Of a stretch of DNA of 64,000 bases, positions 28,300 to 38,646 are shown piece by piece (the stretch's first letter is position 1; each line of letters opens with the position of its first letter). The position numbers were made by a program, and so were the translations under genes. This stretch comes from an uncultured Amphritea sp. (lineage in GTDB: Bacteria > Pseudomonadota > Gammaproteobacteria > Pseudomonadales > Balneatricaceae), in NCBI RefSeq assembly GCF_937127095.1, contig NZ_CAKZLP010000019.1, positions 186,001-250,000 of the forward strand. The letters are read 5' to 3'. The notes under the pieces are model-generated. The model ran no database searches. It was not told the origin of the DNA and saw only the letters and a list, made by a program, of their open reading frames with translations.

Positions 28300-31017
28300 T
28301 TATGTATTTGCGGCGATAATATCTCGTAACACCATCGGCAGGATCCCTTTATGACGTATCTGATCCAGCTCTGATGAGGTATCGATACGTGAAAGCAGTT
28401 CTATTTGCTGAGAAGAGCCATCCGCTCTGTGAATGGTCAGCTCTACAGATCCCCTGGGCTCAAGTGTATTAATACCATTCAGGTCAAAGGTTTCTGAGCC
28501 ATCCAGATTGAGCGAAGCGCGTGTCACCCCTTGCGGTAGTTGCAGCGGTAAAACACCCATTCCCACCAGGTTGGATTTGTGAATACGCTCAAAACTTTCA
28601 GCAATAATCGCTCTGACACCCAGCAAAGCAGGCCCTTTCGCGGCCCAATCACGTGACGACCCCGTGCCATATAGCTTGCCGCCAAACACAACGGTGGACG
28701 TGCCTTCTTCACGGTAGCGCGCAGCGGCATCGTAAATCGACATTTGAGCAGGTTCGCCTTCAGCAGGGTGATAACTCGTTACCGCGCCAGTAGTGCCAGG
28801 CAGCATCAGGTTTCTGGCTTTACCATTGCCGAAAATACTGCGCAGCATCACGTGGTGGTTGCCCCGGCGTGACCCAAGCGATGTCAGGTCGCCCTCTGCA
28901 ACACCTTGTGAGATCAGGTATTCGCCAGGAGGGGAGTCTGCGCGTATGCGGCTTACCGGTGAAATATGGTCTGTGGTTGTGTTGTCATCACACATCACCA
29001 GCATGCGCGCCCCGGCGATATTGTTTAACGCATCTTTTGGTGTTTCCAGTGAGAAACCGTCGAAGAAAGAGATCTCCTGGATGTAGGTTGAATCTGGATC
29101 CCAGTCATAAACAGGACCGGTAGGCGATGCCAGGTTCTGCCAGGTATCAGGGCCGTCGAGAGAGTTCTCGTAGGTTTCTCTGAAGGCTTTCGGGTCCATA
29201 CACGCATGCATCGTCTGAGTAATTTCAGCGTTGCTCGGCCAGATATCTTTAAGGAAAACATCATTGCCTTTGGCATCCTGACCAATGGGCTGAGTGGTGA
29301 CATCAATATTCACGTTGCCCGCAATGGCCATGGCAACGACCAGAGGGGGTGACATAAGGAAGTTGGTATCAACATCCGGATGCACACGGCCTTCAAAGTT
29401 CCGGTTACCGGATAAAACAGAGGCTGCGATAATGTCGTGGTTTTGTAATGCGGCTTCGATGCTCGGGGCCAGAGGGCCAGAATTACCCACGCAGGTTGTA
29501 CAGCCATAGCCGGCGGTATTAAAACCCAGTGCATCCAGATGCTGTTGCAGTCCCGCCTTGGTTAAAAAGTCGGTTGCAACCGGTGACCCCGGTGCCAAAG
29601 ATGTTTTAACGCCATCAGGTACTTTCATCCCAAGCTCATTCGCTTTCTTGGCAAGTAAGCCCGCTGCAATCAATAAGCCGGGGTTGGATGTATTGGTGCA
29701 GGCCGTAATCGCCGCAATTACGATGTCGCCATCTTTCAATTCTCTTTCAGGTAACGGTGCGTAAATACCGGCTTCATCTGCTTTCATTGGCGTCACGTTA
29801 ACCACTTCAGGGTTGCGTTCTCCTTCTGCAGCCGCTTTTCTGAAAACGTTGCCAAGCTCAGCCAGCGGCAGCCTGTCCTGAGGCCTTTTAGGGCCCGCCA
29901 CAGAAGGTTCAACAGTAGAAAGATCAAGCTGAAGAAGATCGGTATAGCGCGGAAGAGTCTGACCTGGCGTCCAGGCCATATTTTGTGCTTTATAAAATGC
30001 GAGTGGCAGATCACCATCCCTGCCGGTTGCTCTCAGGTACTCGGCAGAGATTTCATCAAATGGGAAAAAGCCCATGGTTGCGCCATATTCAGGCGACATA
30101 TTGGCGATGGTTGCACGGTCAGGCAGGGAAAGGTTAGCGCACCCTTCACCGATGTATTCAACAAACTTACCAACAACACCCCCTGGATATTTTCTCAACA
30201 TCTCTGTGATGGTGAGTACCAGGTCTGTCGCGGTGACACCTTCCCTTAATGCGCCTGTGAGTTCAACACCCACCACTTCGGGTGCCAGCATCTGCATGGG
30301 TTGGCCAAGCATGGAGGCTCCGGCTTCAATGCCACCAACGCCCCAGCCCACAATACCTAAAGCGTTAGCCATTGGCGTATGGCTATCCATACCAATGAGG
30401 GTATCCGGGGTCATCAGCCCATTAATGTTGAGGTAGCCCTGTGCCAGATACTCCAGGTTAACCTGATGAACAATGCCGGTTTGCGGAGGAATAATCCTGA
30501 TGGTTTTAAATGCCTGCGCGCCCCATTTCAAAAAGGCATAACGCTCCCTGTTTCTGGCCGCTTCCAGTTCGCCATTGATTCTCAGAGAAGCGGGGCTACC
30601 GGTATTGTCCATTGTCACCGTGTGATCGATAACCAGATCTGCGCGTACCAAAGGCTCAATGATCGCGGGGTCCATGCCCATGCGCTGCACTGCTGAACGC
30701 ATAGCCGCAAAATCGACAATGGCGGGGGTGCCACTCAGATCGTGCATAATGACACGACCTGCGGTGAAAGGAATTTCGATCGGCTTTGTGCCCTGATGTT
30801 CTGTCCAGCGTCCAAGCGCCTGAACCTGTTCAGCGGTTACACCGTTCTGGCCAACATTCCGGGCGATACCTTCCAGGATAGGGCGAAGAGAAAAGGGAAG
30901 TTCATCAAGGTTTATACCAAATAGTTCAGCGGTATCTGGAAGGCTATGGTAACGGTGTGCTGTTCCGGGAAGTGTTTTTATGGAACGGGCGGGATCAAAA
31001 TCGATAGGACTTGTCAT
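28300..31017 (-). CDS. acnA: Aconitate hydratase AcnA
   Basis: IRP/AcnA-type 905 aa protein: ACTNTSNPGLLIAAGLLAKKA, GYGCTTCVGNSGPL, SVLSGNRNFEGRVHP, YGTGSSRDWAAKGPALLGV. Confidence 0.93.
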   Translation of the reverse strand: MTSPIDFDPARSIKTLPGTAHRYHSLPDTAELFGINLDELPFSLRPILEGIARNVGQNGVTAEQVQALGRWTEHQGTKPIEIPFTAGRVIMHDLSGTPAIVDFAAMRSAVQRMGMDPAIIEPLVRADLVIDHTVTMDNTGSPASLRINGELEAARNRERYAFLKWGAQAFKTIRIIPPQTGIVHQVNLEYLAQGYLNINGLMTPDTLIGMDSHTPMANALGIVGWGVGGIEAGASMLGQPMQMLAPEVVGVELTGALREGVTATDLVLTITEMLRKYPGGVVGKFVEYIGEGCANLSLPDRATIANMSPEYGATMGFFPFDEISAEYLRATGRDGDLPLAFYKAQNMAWTPGQTLPRYTDLLQLDLSTVEPSVAGPKRPQDRLPLAELGNVFRKAAAEGERNPEVVNVTPMKADEAGIYAPLPERELKDGDIVIAAITACTNTSNPGLLIAAGLLAKKANELGMKVPDGVKTSLAPGSPVATDFLTKAGLQQHLDALGFNTAGYGCTTCVGNSGPLAPSIEAALQNHDIIAASVLSGNRNFEGRVHPDVDTNFLMSPPLVVAMAIAGNVNIDVTTQPIGQDAKGNDVFLKDIWPSNAEITQTMHACMDPKAFRETYENSLDGPDTWQNLASPTGPVYDWDPDSTYIQEISFFDGFSLETPKDALNNIAGARMLVMCDDNTTTDHISPVSRIRADSPPGEYLISQGVAEGDLTSLGSRRGNHHVMLRSIFGNGKARNLMLPGTTGAVTSYHPAEGEPAQMSIYDAAARYREEGTSTVVFGGKLYGTGSSRDWAAKGPALLGVRAIIAESFERIHKSNLVGMGVLPLQLPQGVTRASLNLDGSETFDLNGINTLEPRGSVELTIHRADGSSQQIELLSRIDTSSELDQIRHKGILPMVLRDIIAANT

Positions 31018-31174
31018 ATTTTATACCTCACGCAGATAGGACGTTTCTGAACTTATAACCTTTTAGGCACGAGCTTCCAGTCATGATTGGAGCTGCCCGA
31101 TCTCTCTGTTAGTTATATTTTCAGCCGTTTAACGAGCCGCTATTACCTGCAACATAAATCGTTATTTTGTTAGG

Positions 31175-31186
31175 ATTGTCGACAAT
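31175..31186. promoter_or_regulatory. Perfect 12-bp palindrome ATTGTCGACAAT upstream of acnA
   Basis: Exact palindrome; resembles FCD/GntR-type operators such as those of GntR-type PrpR. Confidence 0.5.
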
Positions 31187-31876
31187 ACTAGTCATTGATC
31201 ATCTTAAATCAAGGCTGAAGGTGTTGTTTTTGTCTAAATTACAGACAATCTACGACTATTTGCTAGTGCATCTGGCCTTTTTTGAAAATTTTATAAGTGG
31301 TGTCGGGCTGGTGTATGCAACGCAGAATGGTTGTGACGCTTGTCAATTGAGAGGCTATTGAATGAATAATGGATCAGGATTGAAGAAGCATGGCGAAGCC
31401 AAATGGGCGACTAAATTCAAGCCAATGAGAGAAGAGTTTCATGGATGGCGATCGAGAATGTCTCTATGCCTGAGTGATCGGCGAGCGCCAGTCAATTTTC
31501 TGCATTTTTGTTACAACTATACTCACCCCGTCAGTACTCGGAGGCTCTGCATGCTCTGAAGACGACCGGCATCAAGCGACTGTTAATGGTGTCTAACTGA
31601 TCGATTAAATCACTATCGACACGAGAGTCGGTTAACCAATCCTGTATTAAGGACGGATGGACTCGCCCCGCGTGTAAAAATATGTATGCCTACAAAGAAT
31701 GTAAGCCTACAACCAATGTATACCATCTGGAAAACGTTGATTTTGCTGGCATTTATTTTATTTATATCGACTATAAGCTTAATTTAAATTGTTTTCATTG
31801 AGCTGTTTGTAACTTTTTCCTTATAATCTGTTACCGATTCATAATTAGAATTAACTGAGACGAGACGCTTTACGCT

Positions 31877-34672
31877 ATGAGTTACTATTCTGACTACCTA
31901 GAAGAAATCGAGGTTCGTAAAAAAGACCTTGGACTGAATCCCAAACCGATTGATAGCGCTGAGCTACTTTCTGAAATCATTGCCCAGATTAAAGACGTTG
32001 GTAATGAACATCGCGAAGCATCTTTAAACTTTTTCATCTACAACACTCTACCGGGTACTACTCCAGCGGCTGGCGTTAAAGCGGCTTTCCTGAAAGATAT
32101 TGCTCTGGGTAAAGAAACGGTTGCAGAGATCTCTCCTGAGTTCGCCCTTGAGCAGCTTTCGCACATGAAAGGTGGCCCTTCTGTTGAAGCTCTGCTGGAT
32201 ATCGCTCTGTCTGACAATGCTCAGGCTGCTGCTGCGGGTGAAGTTCTGAAGTCTCAAGTATTCCTGTACGACGCTGACTACGCTCGTCTGGCTGATGCTT
32301 TCAAAGCGGGCAGCGCCATCGCTAAAGATATCCTGGAAAGCTATGCAAAGGCTGAGTTCTTCACCAAGCTGGATGACATCCCAGAGAAGATCAAAGTTAT
32401 TACCTTCATTGCTGCTGAGGGTGATATCTCTACTGATTTATTGTCTCCGGGTAATCAATCTCACTCCCGTGCTGACCGTGAACTGCACGGCCTGTGCATG
32501 ATTTCGCCAGCAGCTCAGCAGGAAATCGCAGAGATGGGCAAACAAAACCCTGACGCTAAAGTGATGCTGATCGCTGAAAAAGGCACTATGGGTGTTGGTT
32601 CTTCCCGTATGTCTGGTGTTAACAACGTTGCACTTTGGGCGGGTGAAAAAACATCCCCATACATCCCATTCATCAATAACCGTCCGGTCGTTGCAGGTAC
32701 TAATGGTATCGCGCCTATCTTCCTGACGACTGTTGGTGTAACCGGTGGTATCGGTCTGGACCTGAAAAACTGGGTTAAGAAAACCGACGCTAACGGCGAA
32801 GTTGTTCGTGACGCAAACGGTGACCCGGTTCTGGAAGAAGCATATTCTGTTGCTACCGGTACTGTTCTGACTATCGACACTAAAGCTAAGAAGCTGTACA
32901 ACGGCGACCAGGAGCTGGTTGATATATCTGACGCTTTCACGCCACAAAAAGTGGAATTCATGAAAGCGGGTGGTTCTTACGCGGTAACCTTCGGTAAGAA
33001 GCTGCAAACTTTCGCTGCTGAAACGCTGGGTGTTGAAGCGCCTGCTGTGTACGCATCCTCTAAAGAGATCTCTATCGAAGGCCAGGGCCTGACAGCTGTT
33101 GAGAAGATTTTCAACCGCAACGCAGTCGGTGTTACTTCTAAGACTCCTCTGCACGCAGGTTCTGACGTTCGCGTTAAAGTGAACATTGTAGGTTCTCAGG
33201 ACACTACAGGTCCTATGACCTGTCAGGAACTGGAAGCGATGGCTGCTTCTACTATCTCTACAAGCGTTGATGGTGCTTTCCAGTCTGGTTGTCACACAGC
33301 GTCTGTATGGGATAACAAAGCTAAGGCAAACACGCCCAAACTGATGGCGTTCATGAACGCGTTTGGTGTCATCACCGCGCGTGACCCGAAACACGTTTAT
33401 CACTCAATGACTGACGTTATTCACAAAGTACTGAATGACATCACCGTTGACGACCGTGCAATCATCATCGGTGGCGACTCTCATACCCGTATGTCTAAAG
33501 GTGTTGCGTTCGGTGCTGACTCAGGTACCGTTGCGATCGCACTGGCGACGGGTGAGTCCGCCATGCCAATTCCGGAGTCTGTGAAAGTAACCTTTAAAGG
33601 TTCTATGAAGCCTCACATGGACTTCCGTGACATCGTACACGCGACTCAGGCACAAATGCTGAAGAAGTTCGGTGGCGAAAACGTCTTCCAGGGTCGTGTT
33701 ATCGAAGTACAGATCGGTACGTTGCTGGCTGACCAGGCTTTCACCTTCACTGACTGGACTGCAGAGATGAAAGCGAAAGCTTCTATCTGTATTTCTACCG
33801 ACGATACGCTGATCCAGTCTCTGGAACTGGCTAAGTCCCGTATCCAGATCATGATCAACAAGGGTATGGATAACGAAGCAGCTATGCTGCAGGGTCTGAT
33901 CAACCTGGCTGACAAGCGTATCGCTGAAGTGAAATCCGGTGAAGCGCCTGCACTGGCTCCGGATGACAACGCTAAGTACTATGCCGAGCTGGTTGTTGAC
34001 CTGGACGTAATCGATGAGCCAATGATTGCTGACCCGGACGTAAACAACGAAGATATCTCTAAGCGTTATACCCACGATGTGATCCGTCCTGCTTCATACT
34101 ACGATGGCCGTAAGGTAGATCTGGGCTTCGTTGGTTCTTGTATGGTTCACAAAGGCGATATGCAGATTATCGCTGCGATGCTGCGTAACCTGGAGAAGAA
34201 AGGTCCTATCACCTTTAAAGCGCCTCTGGTTGTTGCGCCACCGACTTACAACATCGTGGACGAGCTGAAAGCAGAGGGTGACTGGGAGTTGCTGGAGAAA
34301 TTTGCTGGCTTTGAATTCTCTGACGAGAATCCAAAAGAACAAGCACGCACCAAGTACGAAAATATTATGTACCTGGAGCGTCCCGGATGTAACCTGTGTA
34401 TGGGTAACCAGGAAAAAGCAGAGCCTGGTGACACCGTGCTGGCTACGTCTACCCGTTTGTTCCAGGGCCGTGTTGTAGAAGATACAGCAGGGAAGAAAGG
34501 TGAGTCTTTGCTGGGCTCTACGCCAATGGTTGTACTGTCTTGTATCTTGGGTCGCTTCCCGACTCTGGCAGAGTACAAAGAAGCGGTTGAAGGTATCAAC
34601 CTGACCTCTTTTGCTCCACCGAGCCAAGACTTGAGCGTAGCACCTACTGCTATCCCGGCCGTACGTATTTAA
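31877..34672 (+). CDS. AcnB-family aconitase-like hydratase, divergent 931-aa form
   Basis: [70 protein letters not shown]; clearly diverged from the adjacent canonical AcnB. Confidence 0.88.
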   Translation: MSYYSDYLEEIEVRKKDLGLNPKPIDSAELLSEIIAQIKDVGNEHREASLNFFIYNTLPGTTPAAGVKAAFLKDIALGKETVAEISPEFALEQLSHMKGGPSVEALLDIALSDNAQAAAAGEVLKSQVFLYDADYARLADAFKAGSAIAKDILESYAKAEFFTKLDDIPEKIKVITFIAAEGDISTDLLSPGNQSHSRADRELHGLCMISPAAQQEIAEMGKQNPDAKVMLIAEKGTMGVGSSRMSGVNNVALWAGEKTSPYIPFINNRPVVAGTNGIAPIFLTTVGVTGGIGLDLKNWVKKTDANGEVVRDANGDPVLEEAYSVATGTVLTIDTKAKKLYNGDQELVDISDAFTPQKVEFMKAGGSYAVTFGKKLQTFAAETLGVEAPAVYASSKEISIEGQGLTAVEKIFNRNAVGVTSKTPLHAGSDVRVKVNIVGSQDTTGPMTCQELEAMAASTISTSVDGAFQSGCHTASVWDNKAKANTPKLMAFMNAFGVITARDPKHVYHSMTDVIHKVLNDITVDDRAIIIGGDSHTRMSKGVAFGADSGTVAIALATGESAMPIPESVKVTFKGSMKPHMDFRDIVHATQAQMLKKFGGENVFQGRVIEVQIGTLLADQAFTFTDWTAEMKAKASICISTDDTLIQSLELAKSRIQIMINKGMDNEAAMLQGLINLADKRIAEVKSGEAPALAPDDNAKYYAELVVDLDVIDEPMIADPDVNNEDISKRYTHDVIRPASYYDGRKVDLGFVGSCMVHKGDMQIIAAMLRNLEKKGPITFKAPLVVAPPTYNIVDELKAEGDWELLEKFAGFEFSDENPKEQARTKYENIMYLERPGCNLCMGNQEKAEPGDTVLATSTRLFQGRVVEDTAGKKGESLLGSTPMVVLSCILGRFPTLAEYKEAVEGINLTSFAPPSQDLSVAPTAIPAVRI

Positions 34673-34694
34673 TCACTGATAATGTGATTAACGA

Positions 34695-34727
34695 AAAAGC
34701 CCTGATCATTCAGGGCTTTTTTTTTTG
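34695..34727 (+). terminator. Terminator after the acnB-like gene
   Basis: aaaaagccctgatcattcagggctttttttttt. Confidence 0.85.
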
Positions 34728-34942
34728 CGGGTTGGCTTCTCATTCTTATCCAGGGCGGCTAACGTTTCGTTAGCCGCGCTTTTCTCCGAACGTATCGCGT
34801 ACTCTAATTGTCGCCCTGTTTCTTTTACGAGCGCCTCATGCGGGTTATGCCCCGTTATTACTATCATCTTTACAGCAATAGACTGGCAGACTGTTGTAAA
34901 GCTAATCTCGGATAAAGATAAGGCTGACTTCAACGATTCCAC
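34706..34942 (-). CDS. Small hypothetical protein (78 aa), uncertain
   Basis: Open frame with GTG start; Lys-rich C-terminus overlaps the terminator. Confidence 0.3.
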   Translation of the reverse strand: MESLKSALSLSEISFTTVCQSIAVKMIVITGHNPHEALVKETGRQLEYAIRSEKSAANETLAALDKNEKPTRKKKSPE

Positions 34943-35037
34943 GGGAATATTATGAGTAGAGTGACTGAGGTCAGAATAATTATTGAGGTCAGAAACATTA
35001 AACCGGTCGCTCAGATCGAGCAGGGCTGAACAGGCAT

Positions 35038-35076
35038 AAAAAAATCCGGTGTTGATATCAACACCGGATTTTTTAT
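35038..35076 (-). terminator. Terminator downstream of acnB
   Basis: aaaaaaatccggtgttgatatcaacaccggattttttatt. Confidence 0.85.
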
Positions 35077-35139
35077 TAAGCCCTTGTTAGAGCTCAAATG
35101 CTTATGTGAACAGCATAGCGCCAACAGACGGGTTTTCGA

Positions 35140-37734
35140 TTATGCCGTAGCGATAACGTTAGAAGCCTTGTCGATGTAAGAATCGATCTGGTCGAAGTTC
35201 AGGTAGCGATATACATCGGCAGCCATGCTATCGATCTGAGTCGCGTATTTCATGTACTCTGCAACCGTCGGTAGTTTACCCGTCAACGCTGCGACTGCTG
35301 CCAGTTCAGCAGAAGACAGGTAAACGTTAGCGCCGGTACCTAAGCGGTTAGGAAAGTTACGGGTAGAGGTAGACACAACAGTAGTGTTATCGCCTACACG
35401 TGCCTGGTTACCCATGCACAGAGAGCATCCTGGCATCTCAATGCGTGCACCGGCTTTGCCAAAGATGTTGTAGTAACCCTCTTCAGTCAGCTGAGCTGCA
35501 TCCATCTTAGTCGGTGGAGCGATCCACAGACGAGTTGGCGTTGTCGTACCCGCAGCTTCAAGCAGCTTACCAGCAGCACGGAAGTGGCCAATGTTGGTCA
35601 TACATGAACCGATGAATACTTCGTCGATCTTTGTGCCAGCAACCTCGGACAGCAGTTTAACGTCGTCCGGATCATTAGGGCAGGCCAGAATAGGCTCTTT
35701 AACGTCAGCCAGATCGATTTCGATAACCGCCGCATAATCTGCATCGGCATCGCCTTCCATCAACACAGGGTTAGCCATCCATTCCTGCATGCCCGCGATA
35801 CGACGTTCGATAGTACGTGGGTCTCCGTAGCCTTCAGCTATCATCCATTTCAACATGGTGATGTTTGAGCTAAGGTATTCTTTAATGGGGGCTTCGTTTA
35901 GTTTGATTGAACAAGCAGCAGCTGAACGTTCAGCAGCGGAGTCAGACAGTTCGAATGCCTGCTCAACTTTCAGGTCTGGCAGACCTTCAATTTCCAGAAT
36001 ACGCCCAGAGAATATGTTTTTCTTACCGGCTTTCGCAACCGTCAGCAGACCTTGCTTGATGGCGTAATAAGGGATAGCGTTAACCAGATCGCGCAGCGTA
36101 ATACCGGGCTGAAGCTTGTCGCCCTTAAAGCGAACCAGTACAGACTCAGGCATATCCAGAGGCATAACGCCGGTCGCAGCAGCGAAAGCGACCAGACCCG
36201 AACCTGCCGGGAAAGAGATACCGATTGGGAAACGGGTGTGAGAGTCACCACCGGTACCCACAGTATCAGGCAGTAGCATGCGGTTCAGCCAGGAGTGAAT
36301 AACACCATCACCAGGGCGCAGAGACACGCCGCCGCGGTTCATGATGAAGTCTGGCAGCGTGTGGTGAGTCTGAACATCTACAGGCTTAGGATAAGCGGCA
36401 GTGTGACAGAAAGACTGCATCGTCAGGTCAGCAGAGAAGCCCAGGCAAGCCAGGTCTTTTAGTTCATCCCGGGTCATAGGTCCCGTAGTATCCTGAGAGC
36501 CGACAGTCGTCATTTTAGGCTCGCAGTATGTGCCTGGACGAACGCCTTCAACGCCACAGGCTTTACCTACCATCTTCTGCGCCAGGGAGAATCCTTTGCC
36601 GGTATCAGAAGGCTGTTCAGGTTTGCGGAACAGATCAACAGGCCCCAGACCGAGGGCTTCACGGGCGCGATCAGTCAGACCACGACCGATGATAAGAGGG
36701 ATGCGTCCGCCAGCGCGAACCTCATCCAGGATCACCGGCGTCTTCAGACTGAACTCGCAAAGCAGTTCGCCGGTTTCAGCATTCTTGGCAACACCTTCAT
36801 ACGGGTAGATGTCAATGACGTCGCCCATGTTCATTTTTTCAACATCCATTTCGATCGGCAGTGCGCCAGCATCTTCCATAGTGTTGAAGAAAATTGGCGC
36901 TATCTTACTACCGAAGCAGTAACCACCTGCACGCTTGTTAGGTACATGCGGGATATCGTCACCGAAGAACCATAGAACAGAGTTAGTTGCAGATTTACGC
37001 GAAGAACCGGTTCCCACAACATCGCCTACGTATGCAACAGGATAGCCTTTTGCTTTTACTTCTTCGATCTGAGTGAGGGGTCCTACGCTGCCTGGATTAA
37101 CCGGTTCGATACCTTCGCGCGCCATTTTCAGCATTGCATTTGCGTGCAGTGGAATATCAGGGCGGGTAAAGGCGTCCGGAGCAGGGGACAGGTCATCGGT
37201 ATTGGTTTCACCCGTTACTTTAAAGACGCTAACGGTAATCTTCTCTGGCAGTTCTGGTTTAGACGTAAACCATTCACCGGCAGCCCAGGACTCAAGAACC
37301 TGCTGTGCGAAAGCATTGCCGGCAGCCGCTTTGTCCTTAACGTCATGGAATGCGTCAAACATCAGCAGTGTATGGGACAGTGCTTTAACAGCAGTCGGGG
37401 CCAGTTCTTCTTCGTCAAGTGCTGTAATCAGAGCCTGAATGTTGTAACCGCCCAGCATAGTGCCCAGCAGTTCGACAGCTTTGATTTTGCTGATAAGTGG
37501 AGACGCCGCTTCACCTTTTGCGATTGCAGCCAGGAATCCGGCCTTAACATAGGCTGCCTGGTCAACACCAGCAGGGACCCGGTTTTCCAACAGCTCCAGG
37601 ATAAATACTTCTTCGCCAGCAGGCGGGTTCTTAAGTAATTCAACCAGGGCTGCAGTTTGATCTGCATCAAGTGGTTTCGCTGGCACGCCTTCCTGAGCGC
37701 GTTCTTCTACATGTTTACGGTAAGCTTCAAGCAC
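35140..37734 (-). CDS. acnB: Bifunctional aconitate hydratase 2/2-methylisocitrate dehydratase
   Basis: [79 protein letters not shown]. Confidence 0.97.
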   Translation of the reverse strand: MLEAYRKHVEERAQEGVPAKPLDADQTAALVELLKNPPAGEEVFILELLENRVPAGVDQAAYVKAGFLAAIAKGEAASPLISKIKAVELLGTMLGGYNIQALITALDEEELAPTAVKALSHTLLMFDAFHDVKDKAAAGNAFAQQVLESWAAGEWFTSKPELPEKITVSVFKVTGETNTDDLSPAPDAFTRPDIPLHANAMLKMAREGIEPVNPGSVGPLTQIEEVKAKGYPVAYVGDVVGTGSSRKSATNSVLWFFGDDIPHVPNKRAGGYCFGSKIAPIFFNTMEDAGALPIEMDVEKMNMGDVIDIYPYEGVAKNAETGELLCEFSLKTPVILDEVRAGGRIPLIIGRGLTDRAREALGLGPVDLFRKPEQPSDTGKGFSLAQKMVGKACGVEGVRPGTYCEPKMTTVGSQDTTGPMTRDELKDLACLGFSADLTMQSFCHTAAYPKPVDVQTHHTLPDFIMNRGGVSLRPGDGVIHSWLNRMLLPDTVGTGGDSHTRFPIGISFPAGSGLVAFAAATGVMPLDMPESVLVRFKGDKLQPGITLRDLVNAIPYYAIKQGLLTVAKAGKKNIFSGRILEIEGLPDLKVEQAFELSDSAAERSAAACSIKLNEAPIKEYLSSNITMLKWMIAEGYGDPRTIERRIAGMQEWMANPVLMEGDADADYAAVIEIDLADVKEPILACPNDPDDVKLLSEVAGTKIDEVFIGSCMTNIGHFRAAGKLLEAAGTTTPTRLWIAPPTKMDAAQLTEEGYYNIFGKAGARIEMPGCSLCMGNQARVGDNTTVVSTSTRNFPNRLGTGANVYLSSAELAAVAALTGKLPTVAEYMKYATQIDSMAADVYRYLNFDQIDSYIDKASNVIATA

Positions 37735-37960
37735 GATATACCCCTCATCTGTTATCTTTGTCAGACAATACTGGTATGCGATGGTCTGACAGTAGGTCGG
37801 AAATCTTAGACCCGAATCTTGAATTGGTGCGTGATTTTTAGCCTAAAAGTACGCTAAAGTTACGATTCGTAAGAGATTTTCCCGCTAATGCTTTAGGTTT
37901 AGGCTGAGTAGTTGTTCGTCTAAGTTAATGTATTTGTAGTTAATTTAGCGGCTTGGATCT

Positions 37961-37980
37961 ATGTGATATAGATCAACATT
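37961..37980. promoter_or_regulatory. CRP-like palindrome upstream of acnB
   Basis: ATGTGATATAGATCAACATT resembles TGTGA-N6-TCACA. Confidence 0.35.
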
Positions 37981-38158
37981 ACCTCTTGTGAGTAAGGAAA
38001 GCATCAGGTATTTATGTATGATGTTAATAAGGTCACTAAAATGTGTAGTGAATATTACCCAGCCGCACGTTTTTATATTAACGTTATTTACAAGTTAGTC
38101 CGGTTGAGTGATGTTCAGATACCGGATTTGAAAAATCTAAGTAGTCGAGGGCGGGCTT

Positions 38159-38611
38159 GTGAATTCACCAATTTGGGCTGCAGTTTCCGGATGGGAACTG
38201 AACGCTGAACTTGAAGGGCTAAATGCTCTGAATATCGAGACTCTTTTTACCGCACTGGAGGGTAAAGAGCTAATCTATGATGGGCCGCACAAGTCTGTAC
38301 TGCTACATCATTTCAGTCGATTAGTGGCTTCACGGCCAAATAATCTGCGTAGCCAGGTGCAGAGGGTTTATCTCTCAATCTTATGCCATGACGAAGCAGA
38401 ACTGACCGGCGCACTTCTGGATCTTTATCTGACCCTTGATGGTCGGGGGCTGGCACTGCGTAAAAGGCTTCTGGATCAGGGTGCTGAAATGTTGAGAAAA
38501 GAAGAGCTGGATCTGTTTAGTGAAATTCTGGCAGATGGCGATAATTCGAGACTGTTACAGTTAAGTAAACAGAAATCAGTGTTGTGTAACGGTAACTTTT
38601 CACTACATTAA
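38159..38611 (+). CDS. Hypothetical protein heading the Roadblock cluster
   Basis: 150 aa ORF with GTG start, co-oriented with downstream genes. Confidence 0.55.
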   Translation: MNSPIWAAVSGWELNAELEGLNALNIETLFTALEGKELIYDGPHKSVLLHHFSRLVASRPNNLRSQVQRVYLSILCHDEAELTGALLDLYLTLDGRGLALRKRLLDQGAEMLRKEELDLFSEILADGDNSRLLQLSKQKSVLCNGNFSLH

Positions 38612-38646
38612 TAATTTTTTTATTTTTATTTTCTCGCTACAACGGG

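Noticed and set aside
31362-31559. 65-aa ORF and possible transposon remnant between acnA and the acnB-like gene
   Set aside because: No recognisable transposase motif, terminal repeats or RBS; not enough support.
32438-33403. 321-aa minus-strand ORF within the acnB-like gene
   Set aside because: Antisense to a well-supported aconitase-family gene; composition typical of a shadow ORF.
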